NCBI GenBank assembly: GCA_947478745.1
Contig: CANJXE010000007.1
Span: forward strand, 1 to 35,711
From: Actinomycetota bacterium
GTDB taxonomy: Bacteria; Actinomycetota; Thermoleophilia; Gaiellales; F1-60-MAGs149
DNA length: 35,711 bases
Direction: 5' to 3'
Under the pieces are notes generated by a model that ran no database searches, was not told the origin of the DNA, and was given only the letters and a program-made list of their open reading frames with translations. Below, piece after piece: positions 25,360 through 33,078 of this stretch. Each line of letters opens with the position of its first letter. Positions within the stretch are counted from its first letter, which is position 1. Position numbers and translations under genes: made by a program.

Positions 25360-25980
25360 ATGACTAACCAGTCAGTCAGGAACGAGGCCGAGCTCGACCG
25401 GCGCAGCCAGATCCTCGAGTGCACCTGCAGCGTGATTGCGCGGGATGGTGCCGAGGGCCTGCGCATGGCGGCCGTCGCCCGCGAGGCCGGCGTCTCCAGC
25501 GCGCTGCTGCACTACTACTTCGCGACCCGTGAGGATCTGATCCGGCTCGCCTTCGAGTACCACGAGACGCGCGAATCGGCCCGCGGCGAGGAGCGGATCG
25601 CCTCCATCCCGGACACGCTCGACCGCGTGCGGGACGTGCTCGAGCGCGAGCTGTCCGACGACGAGGTCGTCCGCGAGGGCTGGGTCCTGTGGAGCGAGAT
25701 GAGCCGTACCGCGATCTTCCGCGACGACTTCCGCGCCTCCGTCGCCGATCGCTCCGCGCGTTGGGTGGGCCTGATGGCCGACCTGATCGCCGCGGCGCAG
25801 GACGCCGGTCGCCTGCCGGCGGACGTCGATGCCGTCTCTGCCGCCCTGCGGCTGACGTCGCTCGTCGATGGGCTCGGCTCGCACGTCATCATCGGATCGA
25901 TCTCGCGGGCCGAGGCCCGACGCACGTTGGACATCGCCATGCGGGAGATGCTCCACTTCGAGGAGGGACCGGCCCTGTGA
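25360..25980 (+). CDS. TetR-family transcriptional regulator
   Basis: The first 60 of 206 residues are a TetR DNA-binding domain: ILECTCSVIARDGAEGLRMAAVAREAGVSSALLHYYFATREDL, of which the segment AREAGVSSALLHYYF is the helix-turn-helix. The C-terminal part is an all-helical ligand-binding domain without a recognisable signature. The track ORF begins at 24574 in another gene; ATG 25360 follows a strong promoter. Its GTGA end is shared with the GTG of the Rieske gene, so regulator and enzymes are co-transcribed. A probable operator covers its first codons. It likely represses its own operon until a pathway intermediate binds. Confidence 0.9.
   Translation: MTNQSVRNEAELDRRSQILECTCSVIARDGAEGLRMAAVAREAGVSSALLHYYFATREDLIRLAFEYHETRESARGEERIASIPDTLDRVRDVLERELSDDEVVREGWVLWSEMSRTAIFRDDFRASVADRSARWVGLMADLIAAAQDAGRLPADVDAVSAALRLTSLVDGLGSHVIIGSISRAEARRTLDIAMREMLHFEEGPAL
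25361..25378. promoter_or_regulatory. Probable TetR operator over the start codon
   Basis: TGACT-AACC-AGTCA is an inverted repeat with four central bases, extended by a second AGTCA overlapping as AGTCAGTCA. TetR-family sites often contain such GACT/AGTC arms. It covers codons 1-6 of the regulator itself, right after the transcription start, where a bound repressor would block transcription. Confidence 0.5.
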
Positions 25981-27227
25981 GCTCCACCCGTCGACGCACC
26001 AAGGCCACCCGGCCCGGCACCGCCAAGCTGACGCTGAACGCCAAGGCCTACGCCGATCCGGCGATCTACGAGCGGGAGCGGCATGAGGTCTTCGCCAAGG
26101 CGTGGATGATCATCGGCCACGTCGCCGAGGTCGTGAACGCCGGCGACTTCACGACGGGGGAGATCGGCGGCGAGCCGATCGTGGTCGTCCGCGATCAGGA
26201 CGGAACGCTGCGCGCGTTCTCCAACATCTGCCGGCACCGGGCGGCCAAGCTCGCCGAGGGCCGCGGCTCGTGCGGCAAGGTGCTGCGCTGCCCGTACCAC
26301 GGCTGGACCTACCGCTTGGACGGCACGCTGGCGGCGATGCCCGAGGGACGCGGCTTTGGCGAGGACTTCGATCGGGATCAGGTGCGCCTGCCGCAGTTCC
26401 AGGTCGAGGTGCTTGGGGGCCTGGTCTGGGTCAACATGGACGCCGGCGCCCCGCCGCTGCGGGAGTGGTTCGGCGAGGAGATCTGCGCCCGCTTCGAGTC
26501 GCTCAACATCGACCAGCTGGTGCCGCTGACGCAGCGTGACTGGCAGCCGCGCGAGATCCTCCGCGGCCTGCCCGACGTGATCCGCTCGCGGCGTCTCGCC
26601 GACGCCAAGGCGCTGATTCCCGAGGCGGGGTACCAGCGTCTGCACGCGACCTTCGACCACAACTGGAAGACCCTGGCGGACAACTACCTCGAGGGGTATC
26701 ACGTGCCGATCGGGCATCCGGGCCTCTTGCGCCTGCTCGACTACCCGCAGTATCGGCCGACGCTCTACGATCGCGCCGTCTGGATCGACGGTCCGCTGCG
26801 CGACAACCCGTCGCGCGACTTCATGGAGAGCATGTACCAGCGCTTCAAGCGGCCGATGGCAGAGCTCCCGCAGGAGCTCGAGAACCAGTGGACGTACATC
26901 CACTTCTGGCCCGCACAGTTCGTGCAAATCTATCCCGAGTCGATCGACACCTGGCAGATGCATCCGGAGGGCCCGCTGCGCACCAAGACGACGTCGATGG
27001 TGTTTCACTCGCCCAACGAGTCGCTGCGCGACACGGCCGTCCGCCGGCTCAACTATCGATTCAACACCGAGGTCATGGACGAGGACGTCGTGCTCTGCGA
27101 TGGCGTCCAGACCGGCCTCGGTTCGATGACGTACACGCGCGGCGTGCTGAACGACAACGAGCGGGCGGTCGGGCACTTCCACGACCTGCTGCGCGATGCG
27201 GTGCCCGGCATCGATGACCTCTCGTAG
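25977..27227 (+). CDS. Rieske [2Fe-2S] non-heme iron oxygenase, alpha subunit
   Basis: The 416-residue protein should hydroxylate or demethylate an organic substrate with oxygen and electrons from a separate reductase. The Rieske centre is CRH...CPYHGW (Cys85, His87, Cys105, His108). The iron site is DNYLEGYHVPIGH, with bridging Asp235, His242 and His247. The C-terminal EDVVLCDGVQTGLG section resembles the choline monooxygenase/GbcA branch. The bridging residue is Asp, not the Glu described in carnitine monooxygenase CntA. About 35 extra residues (184-220) precede the catalytic domain. GTG 25977 overlaps the TetR stop; the track start at 25689 is wrong. No ferredoxin or reductase gene is in the window. 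Confidence 0.9.
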   Translation: MSSTRRRTKATRPGTAKLTLNAKAYADPAIYERERHEVFAKAWMIIGHVAEVVNAGDFTTGEIGGEPIVVVRDQDGTLRAFSNICRHRAAKLAEGRGSCGKVLRCPYHGWTYRLDGTLAAMPEGRGFGEDFDRDQVRLPQFQVEVLGGLVWVNMDAGAPPLREWFGEEICARFESLNIDQLVPLTQRDWQPREILRGLPDVIRSRRLADAKALIPEAGYQRLHATFDHNWKTLADNYLEGYHVPIGHPGLLRLLDYPQYRPTLYDRAVWIDGPLRDNPSRDFMESMYQRFKRPMAELPQELENQWTYIHFWPAQFVQIYPESIDTWQMHPEGPLRTKTTSMVFHSPNESLRDTAVRRLNYRFNTEVMDEDVVLCDGVQTGLGSMTYTRGVLNDNERAVGHFHDLLRDAVPGIDDLS

Positions 27228-27573
27228 GTTCGGTCGGCACGACTGGCTCGGACTGACGCCCGAGGTCGAGCGCTTCGGGCCCCTGCTCGTCGATCGCATC
27301 GCCGGGGCGCTGGGCGAGTCCCACGACGAGCTCGGAGAGACCCGCATCGAGGAGCTCATCCGCACCGGCGATGCAGCAGCGTGGCTGGCGTACCTCGCCG
27401 CGCTGACGGCGCTGGTGGAGCGGGGAGCTGCGGCGGGCACGGCTCCGGCCGAGACCGAGATCCTGGCGGGCATCCTCCGCGACCAGTACCGCCTCGCCCC
27501 GGGCGTCCTCGTCCTCTCGGCGACCGACGTGGCACGCTCCCAGCACCTCGAAGCCCTGCTGGAGCACGCATGA
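27214..27573 (+). CDS. Hypothetical protein, 119 aa, in the catabolic operon
   Basis: I do not recognise this protein. From ATG 27214, which overlaps the end of the Rieske gene by 14 bases, it has 119 residues. It is mainly helical, acidic, and has no cysteine, so it is not the missing ferredoxin. GRHDWLGLTPEVERFGPLLVDRI opens it and a shorter helix pair with LAYLAALTALVERG follows. Its stop overlaps the next ATG. Such placement between an oxygenase and CoA-dependent enzymes suggests an accessory subunit or small binding protein. An alternative in-frame ATG is at 27196. Confidence 0.75.
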   Translation: MTSRRFGRHDWLGLTPEVERFGPLLVDRIAGALGESHDELGETRIEELIRTGDAAAWLAYLAALTALVERGAAAGTAPAETEILAGILRDQYRLAPGVLVLSATDVARSQHLEALLEHA

Positions 27574-29606
27574 CCGACGCCCTGCGCACCGATTTCGCCC
27601 CCCTGCTCGACATCCGCCGTGCCGCGGTCGTCGGCGCGTCAGACCGCGGGCTCGGGTACACGCTGATCGAGAACCTCAGCGCCCACGGCGGCGAGGTCGT
27701 CGGCATCCACCCGACGCGCGAGACTGCCGGTGGGAAGCCCTGCGTGCCGAGCATCCACGAGCTGCCCTGGAAGCCGGACGTCGTGGCAATCGGCCTGGGC
27801 GCGCGCACGATCGTCGGGGCACTCGACGAGGCGATCGCCGCCGGCCATCGGCACTTCGTGATCCCCGGCCTCGGTGCCGAGGCGGCGGGTGAGGAGGGCG
27901 ATGCGGCCCGCGCGGCTGTGCGGGCACGGCTGATCGACGCCGACGCCGTCTGCGTGGGCTTCAACTGCATGGGCCTCGCGGTGCCGGAGCGACCGTCGCC
28001 GTGGATCGGCACGATCAGCACCGGCTTCCGTCCCGGTGGCGTGGCAGCCATCGTCGGCTCGGGTTCGATCGGTGAGGCCGTGCTGGCGTTCGGCCCGCGG
28101 GTGGGCTTCCGCAATGTCGTGTCGATCGGCTCGGAGACGAGCCGCGACGCCGCCGATTGGCTCGCGTTCCACGCGCAGGACGAGGGAACCCGTGCCATCG
28201 GGCTCTTCCTGGAGGCCGTGCGGCGTCCCGCGGCCTTCCGGGAGGCGCTCGCGCGCGCAGCGGACGCCGAGAAGCCCGTCGTGGTGATCAAGGTCGGCCG
28301 CTCCGAGGTCGCCGCGCGCAACGCAATGGCACACACCGGCGCGATCGTCGGCTCGGACCAGGCCTTCGACGCACTCTGCCGCTCCTACGGCGCGATCCGC
28401 GTCGACGACTACGGCGACTGGCTCGAGCAGCTCGAGGTGCTCGGCTCGCCGCGCCGGCCGCGCGGATTGCGCACGGTCCTGTTGACCAACTCGGGGGGTG
28501 AGGCCGAGCTCGTGGCCGACGTCGCCGATGCCGCCGGCATGCCGCTGACGCCCCTGCCCGCCGACCTCGCCGCGGAGATCGACGCTGCCTACCCGTTCCA
28601 CGGCGTGCACAACCCGATCGACTACTGGGCCTTCGCCGACGCCGAGGTGATCGTGCCGGACCTCGCGCTGCGTTGCGCGAGCCATCCCGACGTCGACAAC
28701 GTGATCATCAACATCGACCAGTCGTGGCGGTTCACCAACGATGAGCGCCAGAACGCCGAGGATGCCTGTGGCGCGATGGCTGATGCGGCTCTGGCGAGTG
28801 GCGCCTTCTGCGCCGTCCTCTCGACGGCCGTCTCCGATCCCTCCGATGCCGCCGTCCACGCCGCTGCGCGCGGGGGCGTGCCGGTCCTGATCGGCGCCGG
28901 CATGGGCATGCGCGCGATTGCGCGGGCGGCCCGCTGGACGCCGACCAAGCCGGAGGCACCCGCACCGTGGGAGACGCCGGCGTGCCCCGAGCTGGAGCGC
29001 GAGTCCGGTCATCTGGCCGAGGCCGACGCCAAGGCCGTGCTCGCCCGCTACGGCGTGCAGGCCCCGCGCGAGATCCGCGCCGCGAACCCGGAGGAGGCCC
29101 GCGCTGCCGCGGCCGCGATCGGCACCACCGTCGTCGTCAAGGTCGATGGTCCCGCGCACAAGGAGAAGTACGGCGGCGTGATCCTCGGCTGCACCGACCC
29201 CGATCGTGCTGCTGCGGCAGCCGAGCGGATCGGCGCCCCGGTGCTCGTCTGCGAGGAGATCCGCGGTGGCGCCGAGGTGCTGTGCGGGCTCGTGCGCGAT
29301 CAGCTCTACGGCCCGATCGTGGTCGTGGGTGTCGGCGGCTCCTGGGCCGAGGCGGTCGGCGACACCGCGCGCGCCGCGCTCGGACCGATCTCCCAGGCCG
29401 ACGCGGAGCGCCTCGTGCGCTCCGTCAAGCCGCTCGAGCGCCGGCTCGACGATGCCGACGTGGCCACGGTTGCCGCGACGCTCGTCGCCCTCGGTCGCGT
29501 GGCCCACGATCATCCGCGCGTCGCGGAAATCGACGTCAATCCCCTCGTGATCCGCGACGGCTCGGGCGTGGCGCTCGACGGGCTGATCGTGCTCAGCGAC
29601 AACTGA
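27570..29606 (+). CDS. ADP-forming acyl-CoA synthetase-like protein (divergent)
   Basis: The 678-residue protein has the domain order of single-chain NDP-forming acyl-CoA synthetases: CoA-binding Rossmann domain (about 10-135), flavodoxin-like ligase domains (about 150-460), and an ATP-grasp domain (from about 480, with AHKEKYGGVILGC and VEIDVNPL-like AEIDVNPL at the end). The phosphohistidine is His255 in MAHTGAIVG. Several motifs deviate: GPNCLG is GFNCMG, the usual QSG turn is VGSGSIGEA, and VGNxAD is IGSETSRDA. It may use an unusual acid or CoA donor. ATG 27570 overlaps the upstream stop in ATGA. It should convert an acid, ATP and CoA to acyl-CoA or the reverse. Confidence 0.85.
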   Translation: MTDALRTDFAPLLDIRRAAVVGASDRGLGYTLIENLSAHGGEVVGIHPTRETAGGKPCVPSIHELPWKPDVVAIGLGARTIVGALDEAIAAGHRHFVIPGLGAEAAGEEGDAARAAVRARLIDADAVCVGFNCMGLAVPERPSPWIGTISTGFRPGGVAAIVGSGSIGEAVLAFGPRVGFRNVVSIGSETSRDAADWLAFHAQDEGTRAIGLFLEAVRRPAAFREALARAADAEKPVVVIKVGRSEVAARNAMAHTGAIVGSDQAFDALCRSYGAIRVDDYGDWLEQLEVLGSPRRPRGLRTVLLTNSGGEAELVADVADAAGMPLTPLPADLAAEIDAAYPFHGVHNPIDYWAFADAEVIVPDLALRCASHPDVDNVIINIDQSWRFTNDERQNAEDACGAMADAALASGAFCAVLSTAVSDPSDAAVHAAARGGVPVLIGAGMGMRAIARAARWTPTKPEAPAPWETPACPELERESGHLAEADAKAVLARYGVQAPREIRAANPEEARAAAAAIGTTVVVKVDGPAHKEKYGGVILGCTDPDRAAAAAERIGAPVLVCEEIRGGAEVLCGLVRDQLYGPIVVVGVGGSWAEAVGDTARAALGPISQADAERLVRSVKPLERRLDDADVATVAATLVALGRVAHDHPRVAEIDVNPLVIRDGSGVALDGLIVLSDN

Positions 29607-29616
29607 TCGGACCCCC

Positions 29617-30810
29617 ATGGACTTCTCCCTGACCCCCGCGCAGCAGGACCTCCGGGCCCGCGCCCGCCAGTTCGCCGATGCGCTGATCCCGCATGAGGTC
29701 GCTGCCGAGGAGGCCGGTGGCGTCGTGCCCGGCGAGGTCAAGGCGGAGATCCGTCGGCTGGCACGCGAACTGCGCCTGATCGGCGGGAACCACGCAGTCG
29801 AGCACGGGGGCCAGGGCTGGTCGATGATGGAGCACGTGATCGTGCACGAGGAGCTCGGTCGCATCACCAACGGCCTCTGGTGGCTGATGGGCGGTGGGTA
29901 CAACGTGCTCGCGCTCGGGACGCCCGAGCAGATCGAGACGCACCTCAAGCCGACGCTGTTGGGTGATCGGGCGGACGCCTACGCCGTCACCGAGCGTGAC
30001 GCGGGCTCCGATGCCAGCGGCATCAAGGCGATCGCCGAGCGCGTCGACGGCGGCTTCCGGATCCGCGGCGAGAAGTGGTTCGTCACCAGCGGTGACCACG
30101 CCGACTTCCTGATCGTGATGGCGAACGTCCTCGACGGTGGCAACCTGCTGCCGACGCTCTTCCTCGTGGACCTTCCCTGCCCGGGCGTCGAGATCATCGA
30201 TGACCCGCTGTTCACCCACGTCTTCCCCGACGGGCATCCCACCTACCAGCTGGACTGCGTCGTGCCGGAGTCCGCAGTCCTCGGAGGCCCGAGCCAGATC
30301 GGGCAGGGGGACAAGGGCCAGCACGCCTGGTTCGTCGAAGAGCGCATCCACATCGCTGCGCGCTGCGTCGGCGCGATGCAGCGCCTGCTCGACGAGGCGG
30401 TCGCGTGGGCGACGCAGCGACAGCAGTTCGGGCAGCCGATCATGGAGTTCCAGGGCATCAGCTTTCCGCTGGCAGACTCTGCAGCCGACTGCGTGGCCGC
30501 TCGCCTGCTGACCTACCAGTGCGCGCAGATGTTCGACGACGGCGCGGCCGGGAAGCTCGTCCACGCCCGCGCCAGCATGGCCAAGCTGTTCGCCAGCGAG
30601 CGCGCGTACGTCTGCGCCGATCGCTGCGTCCAGACGTGGGGCGGGCGCGCGTACATGCGCCGCAACGCCGCTGAGCGGCTGCTGCGCGAGTTGCGCGTCG
30701 ACCGCATCTGGGAGGGCACCTCGGAGATCCAGCGAGTGATCGTCGCCAACGCGCTGGTCAAGCGCGGCGTCGCCGCCACGCTGGCCGTCGACCCCGAGGA
30801 GACCCTGTGA
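29617..30810 (+). CDS. Acyl-CoA dehydrogenase
   Basis: This FAD enzyme introduces a trans-2 double bond into an acyl-CoA and passes electrons to electron-transfer flavoprotein. The 397-residue protein has the FAD/substrate motif AVTERDAGSD near 124-132, the GEKWFVTSG stretch near 151-159, RQQFGQPIMEFQGI near 268-281, and the catalytic base Glu366 in WEGTSEIQR, as in medium- and short-chain dehydrogenases. Glu242 in EERIHIAA matches the position used by isovaleryl-CoA dehydrogenase; both are present, so chain type is open. It lies ten bases after one acyl-CoA synthetase and overlaps the next by four bases. No etfAB is in the window. Confidence 0.94.
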   Translation: MDFSLTPAQQDLRARARQFADALIPHEVAAEEAGGVVPGEVKAEIRRLARELRLIGGNHAVEHGGQGWSMMEHVIVHEELGRITNGLWWLMGGGYNVLALGTPEQIETHLKPTLLGDRADAYAVTERDAGSDASGIKAIAERVDGGFRIRGEKWFVTSGDHADFLIVMANVLDGGNLLPTLFLVDLPCPGVEIIDDPLFTHVFPDGHPTYQLDCVVPESAVLGGPSQIGQGDKGQHAWFVEERIHIAARCVGAMQRLLDEAVAWATQRQQFGQPIMEFQGISFPLADSAADCVAARLLTYQCAQMFDDGAAGKLVHARASMAKLFASERAYVCADRCVQTWGGRAYMRRNAAERLLRELRVDRIWEGTSEIQRVIVANALVKRGVAATLAVDPEETL

Positions 30811-32882
30811 GCCTGCGTCGCGACCTGACCCCGATGTTCGCACCGCGCAGCGTGCTGCTCGTCGGTGCAACGGGCGACACCCTCAAGTGGGGTGGCTGGG
30901 TCTCGAAGTCGTTCGGCGATCACCAGCACCTTCGCGACACGCACTTCGTGAGCCTGCGCGGTGGTGAGCTGTACGGCCTGCCGGTGCACACCACGATTGC
31001 AGCCGTCGAAGCCCCGATCGATCTGGCAGTCATCGTCGTGCCGGCTCCGGGCGTGCCGCAGGCCGTGACCGAGTCGCTCGCGCTTGGCGCGAAGGCGCTC
31101 GTCATCATCACGTCGGGCTTCGGCGAAACCAGTGCGGATGGCCTCGCCGTGCAGGAGGCGATCGTCGAGGAGGTGCGTGCCGCGGGTGCCGTGCTGCTCG
31201 GTCCCAACTGCCTCGGACTCTATGACGACAGCCAGCAGCTCAACGTCTACGGCGGCACGTTCCCGTCCGGGGACCTCGCCTTCGCCACCCAGAGCGGCAA
31301 CCTGGCCCTCGAGGTCGCGTTGCTGCTGGAGCGCTCCGGACAGGGACTGACGCGGTTCGCGAGCGTCGGCAACCAGGCCGACCTGACGCTCGCGGATCTG
31401 ATCCGCGACTTCGCCCATCACGAGCCATCCAAGGTCGTCGGCGCCTACGTCGAGTCGCCCAAGGACGGCGCTGACTTCGCCGATGCGGTGCGTGAGGCAG
31501 CTGCGATCAAGCCCGTGGTGCTCTTCGCGGGCGGCCGCACCGCTGCCGGCGCGCACGCCGCCGCATCGCACACCGGCAACCTCGCGGCCGAATCGCGCGT
31601 GCTGCGCGCCATCTGCCGCGATGCCGGCGCGGTGGTCGTCGATTCGCCCGGAGCCTTCGTCGATGCCGTCTCGACGCTGCGGACGGGCAAGACGCTCGGC
31701 CGTCGCCGGATCGGCATCGTCGCCGACGGCGGCGGGCACGGCGTCGTGGCCAGCGACACCGTCACGGAGGCCGGCCTCGAGATGGCGGTGTTCTCCCCGG
31801 CGACGCGTGCGGCGCTGCAGCCGCTGCTGAAGCACAACGCGCCCGACAACCCGGTTGACCTGGCCGGGGCGGACGCCTCGGTGCTGTGGCACTTCCACGG
31901 GCTCGTCGACGCCATGGTGCGCGCTCCCGAGGTCGATGCGGTGCTGATGAGCGGCTACTTCGGCGGCTACGGCGCCTATCACCCGGAATCAGGGGATCTC
32001 GAGGTCGAGGTGGCCGAGGCCATCGCGCGTCTCAGTGATGAGACGGGAAAGCCCGTCGTCATCCAGTCGATGGAGGAGGCGAGCGGCAACCGGACGATCA
32101 GCCGGCTCCGGGAGGTCGGCGTGCCGGTCTTCTCGCGCATCGAGAACGCCGTGGATGCGCTCACCTGCCTCGATCGACCGCCGGTCGTACGGGCACAGGA
32201 GCCCGGGCCGGTGCCCGCACGGCAGCTCAGCGCCGTGCCCGCCTACCCCGAGGCACGCGAGGTCCTCGCAGAGCTTGGGATCGCGTTCCCGGCGGGGCAG
32301 CTGGCCCGTACGGCGGCTGAGGCCGCCGCGGCGCTGGAGGCCGTGGGGTCGCCCGCAGCCATGAAGGCAGTCGCGGCCGAGCTGCTGCACAAGACCGACG
32401 CCGGCGGCGTGGTGCTGGGCGTCACGACGCCGGAGGTGGCAGCGGAGACCTTCACCACCATGACGCACCGCGTGGAAGCAGCAGCGGGGCTCAAGCTGGA
32501 CGGGATCTGGGTCGAGCGGATGGCCGAGTCGGGCGGAGTCGACCTCGTCGTCGGAGCCCGGCGCGACCCGAGCTTCGGCCCGGTCATCCTGGTCGGCGTT
32601 GGCGGCGTGTTCGTCGAGGTGCTCGACGACGTGATCCTGGCCCCCGCGCCGACGGATCCTGCGCATATCGAGGCGCTGATCCGCACGCTGCGGGCCTTCC
32701 CGCTGCTCGCCGGCGCCCGTGGTCAGGCGCCCGTTGACTGCATGAAGGTGGCGGAGATCGCGACACGGCTCGGCGATCTGATGCTCGCGCATCCGGAGAT
32801 CGCGGAGGTCGAGATCAATCCGCTGCGGGCCACGGCCGAGGGCGCCACCGCGCTCGACGCGCGGATCGTCACGACGCACTGA
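30807..32882 (+). CDS. ADP-forming acyl-CoA synthetase
   Basis: A second, more canonical member of the family, 691 residues from GTG 30807. The CoA-binding domain ends in LLGPNCLGLYD (about 130-140). The ligase domains have FATQSGNLA near 159-166, SVGNQADLTLAD near 186-197, and the phosphohistidine His255 in ASHTGNLA. The ATP-grasp domain from about 480 carries ELLHKTDAGGVVLGV and ends with AEVEINPLRA. It should activate or release a small organic acid as its CoA ester with ATP/ADP. The GTGA start overlaps the dehydrogenase stop. It is the last gene before a strong hairpin. It is clearly a distant paralog of the 27570 protein, not a recent duplicate. Confidence 0.92.
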   Translation: MSLRRDLTPMFAPRSVLLVGATGDTLKWGGWVSKSFGDHQHLRDTHFVSLRGGELYGLPVHTTIAAVEAPIDLAVIVVPAPGVPQAVTESLALGAKALVIITSGFGETSADGLAVQEAIVEEVRAAGAVLLGPNCLGLYDDSQQLNVYGGTFPSGDLAFATQSGNLALEVALLLERSGQGLTRFASVGNQADLTLADLIRDFAHHEPSKVVGAYVESPKDGADFADAVREAAAIKPVVLFAGGRTAAGAHAAASHTGNLAAESRVLRAICRDAGAVVVDSPGAFVDAVSTLRTGKTLGRRRIGIVADGGGHGVVASDTVTEAGLEMAVFSPATRAALQPLLKHNAPDNPVDLAGADASVLWHFHGLVDAMVRAPEVDAVLMSGYFGGYGAYHPESGDLEVEVAEAIARLSDETGKPVVIQSMEEASGNRTISRLREVGVPVFSRIENAVDALTCLDRPPVVRAQEPGPVPARQLSAVPAYPEAREVLAELGIAFPAGQLARTAAEAAAALEAVGSPAAMKAVAAELLHKTDAGGVVLGVTTPEVAAETFTTMTHRVEAAAGLKLDGIWVERMAESGGVDLVVGARRDPSFGPVILVGVGGVFVEVLDDVILAPAPTDPAHIEALIRTLRAFPLLAGARGQAPVDCMKVAEIATRLGDLMLAHPEIAEVEINPLRATAEGATALDARIVTTH

Positions 32883-32901
32883 TCCGCCCCGGCGCCGCTT
32901 G

Positions 32902-32911
32902 CGAATATTCG
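32902..32911. repeat. AT-rich palindrome CGAATATTCG
   Basis: A perfect 10-bp palindrome stands out as AT-rich in very GC-rich DNA. A related GAATATGTCGGTG occurs at 33067-33079 at the lut promoter, against GAATATTCGGTG here. The two may be related regulator sites. Confidence 0.35.
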
Positions 32912-32924
32912 GTGGGGGAACGCC

Positions 32925-32954
32925 AGGGCCCGTCCACCTCGGTGGGCGGGCCCT
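32925..32954 (+). terminator. Strong hairpin after the acyl-CoA operon
   Basis: AGGGCCCGTCCACC pairs with GGTGGGCGGGCCCT across a two-base apex, giving a nearly perfect 14-bp GC stem with one T-G wobble. It begins 42 bases after the operon stop and is followed by CGCGTTT, a weak T-tract. This is the best intrinsic-terminator candidate in the window and separates the catabolic operon from lutABC. Confidence 0.7.
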
Positions 32955-33043
32955 CGCGTTTGCCGCTGCTGGGGTTGACGGCCGATGCGGAGGTGGGATG
33001 GACGTTGGTACGGGTCAGTCCCGGTCCGCGGCCGGCGAGCACG

Positions 33044-33072
33044 TGGACGTACGGGGGGTGATCGCCGAATAT
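33044..33072 (+). promoter_or_regulatory. Putative promoter of lutABC (leaderless)
   Basis: TGGACG (33044-33049) and GAATAT (33067-33072) are 17 bases apart, and GTG 33079 follows after six bases. The -10 departs from TANNNT in its first base. The region between the hairpin and this promoter (32955-33043) contains a TTGACG at 32975 for which I find no partner -10. Confidence 0.4.
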
Positions 33073-33078
33073 GTCGGT

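Noticed and set aside
26687-26722. Reading the Rieske protein as carnitine monooxygenase CntA
   Set aside because: The bridging position is Asp in DNYLEGYH, not Glu as described for CntA, and no CntB reductase is present.
27639-29948. 769-codon minus-strand ORF opposite the acyl-CoA synthetase gene
   Set aside because: It is an antisense shadow; no domain is visible and it crosses a gene boundary.
32975-32980. TTGACG as a -35 element
   Set aside because: No TANNNT box lies 16-18 bases downstream.
32998-33078. lutA start at ATG 32998 with GGAGG
   Set aside because: It would add 27 residues not found in LutA proteins; the family start and a -10 box fit GTG 33079. Kept only as an alternative.
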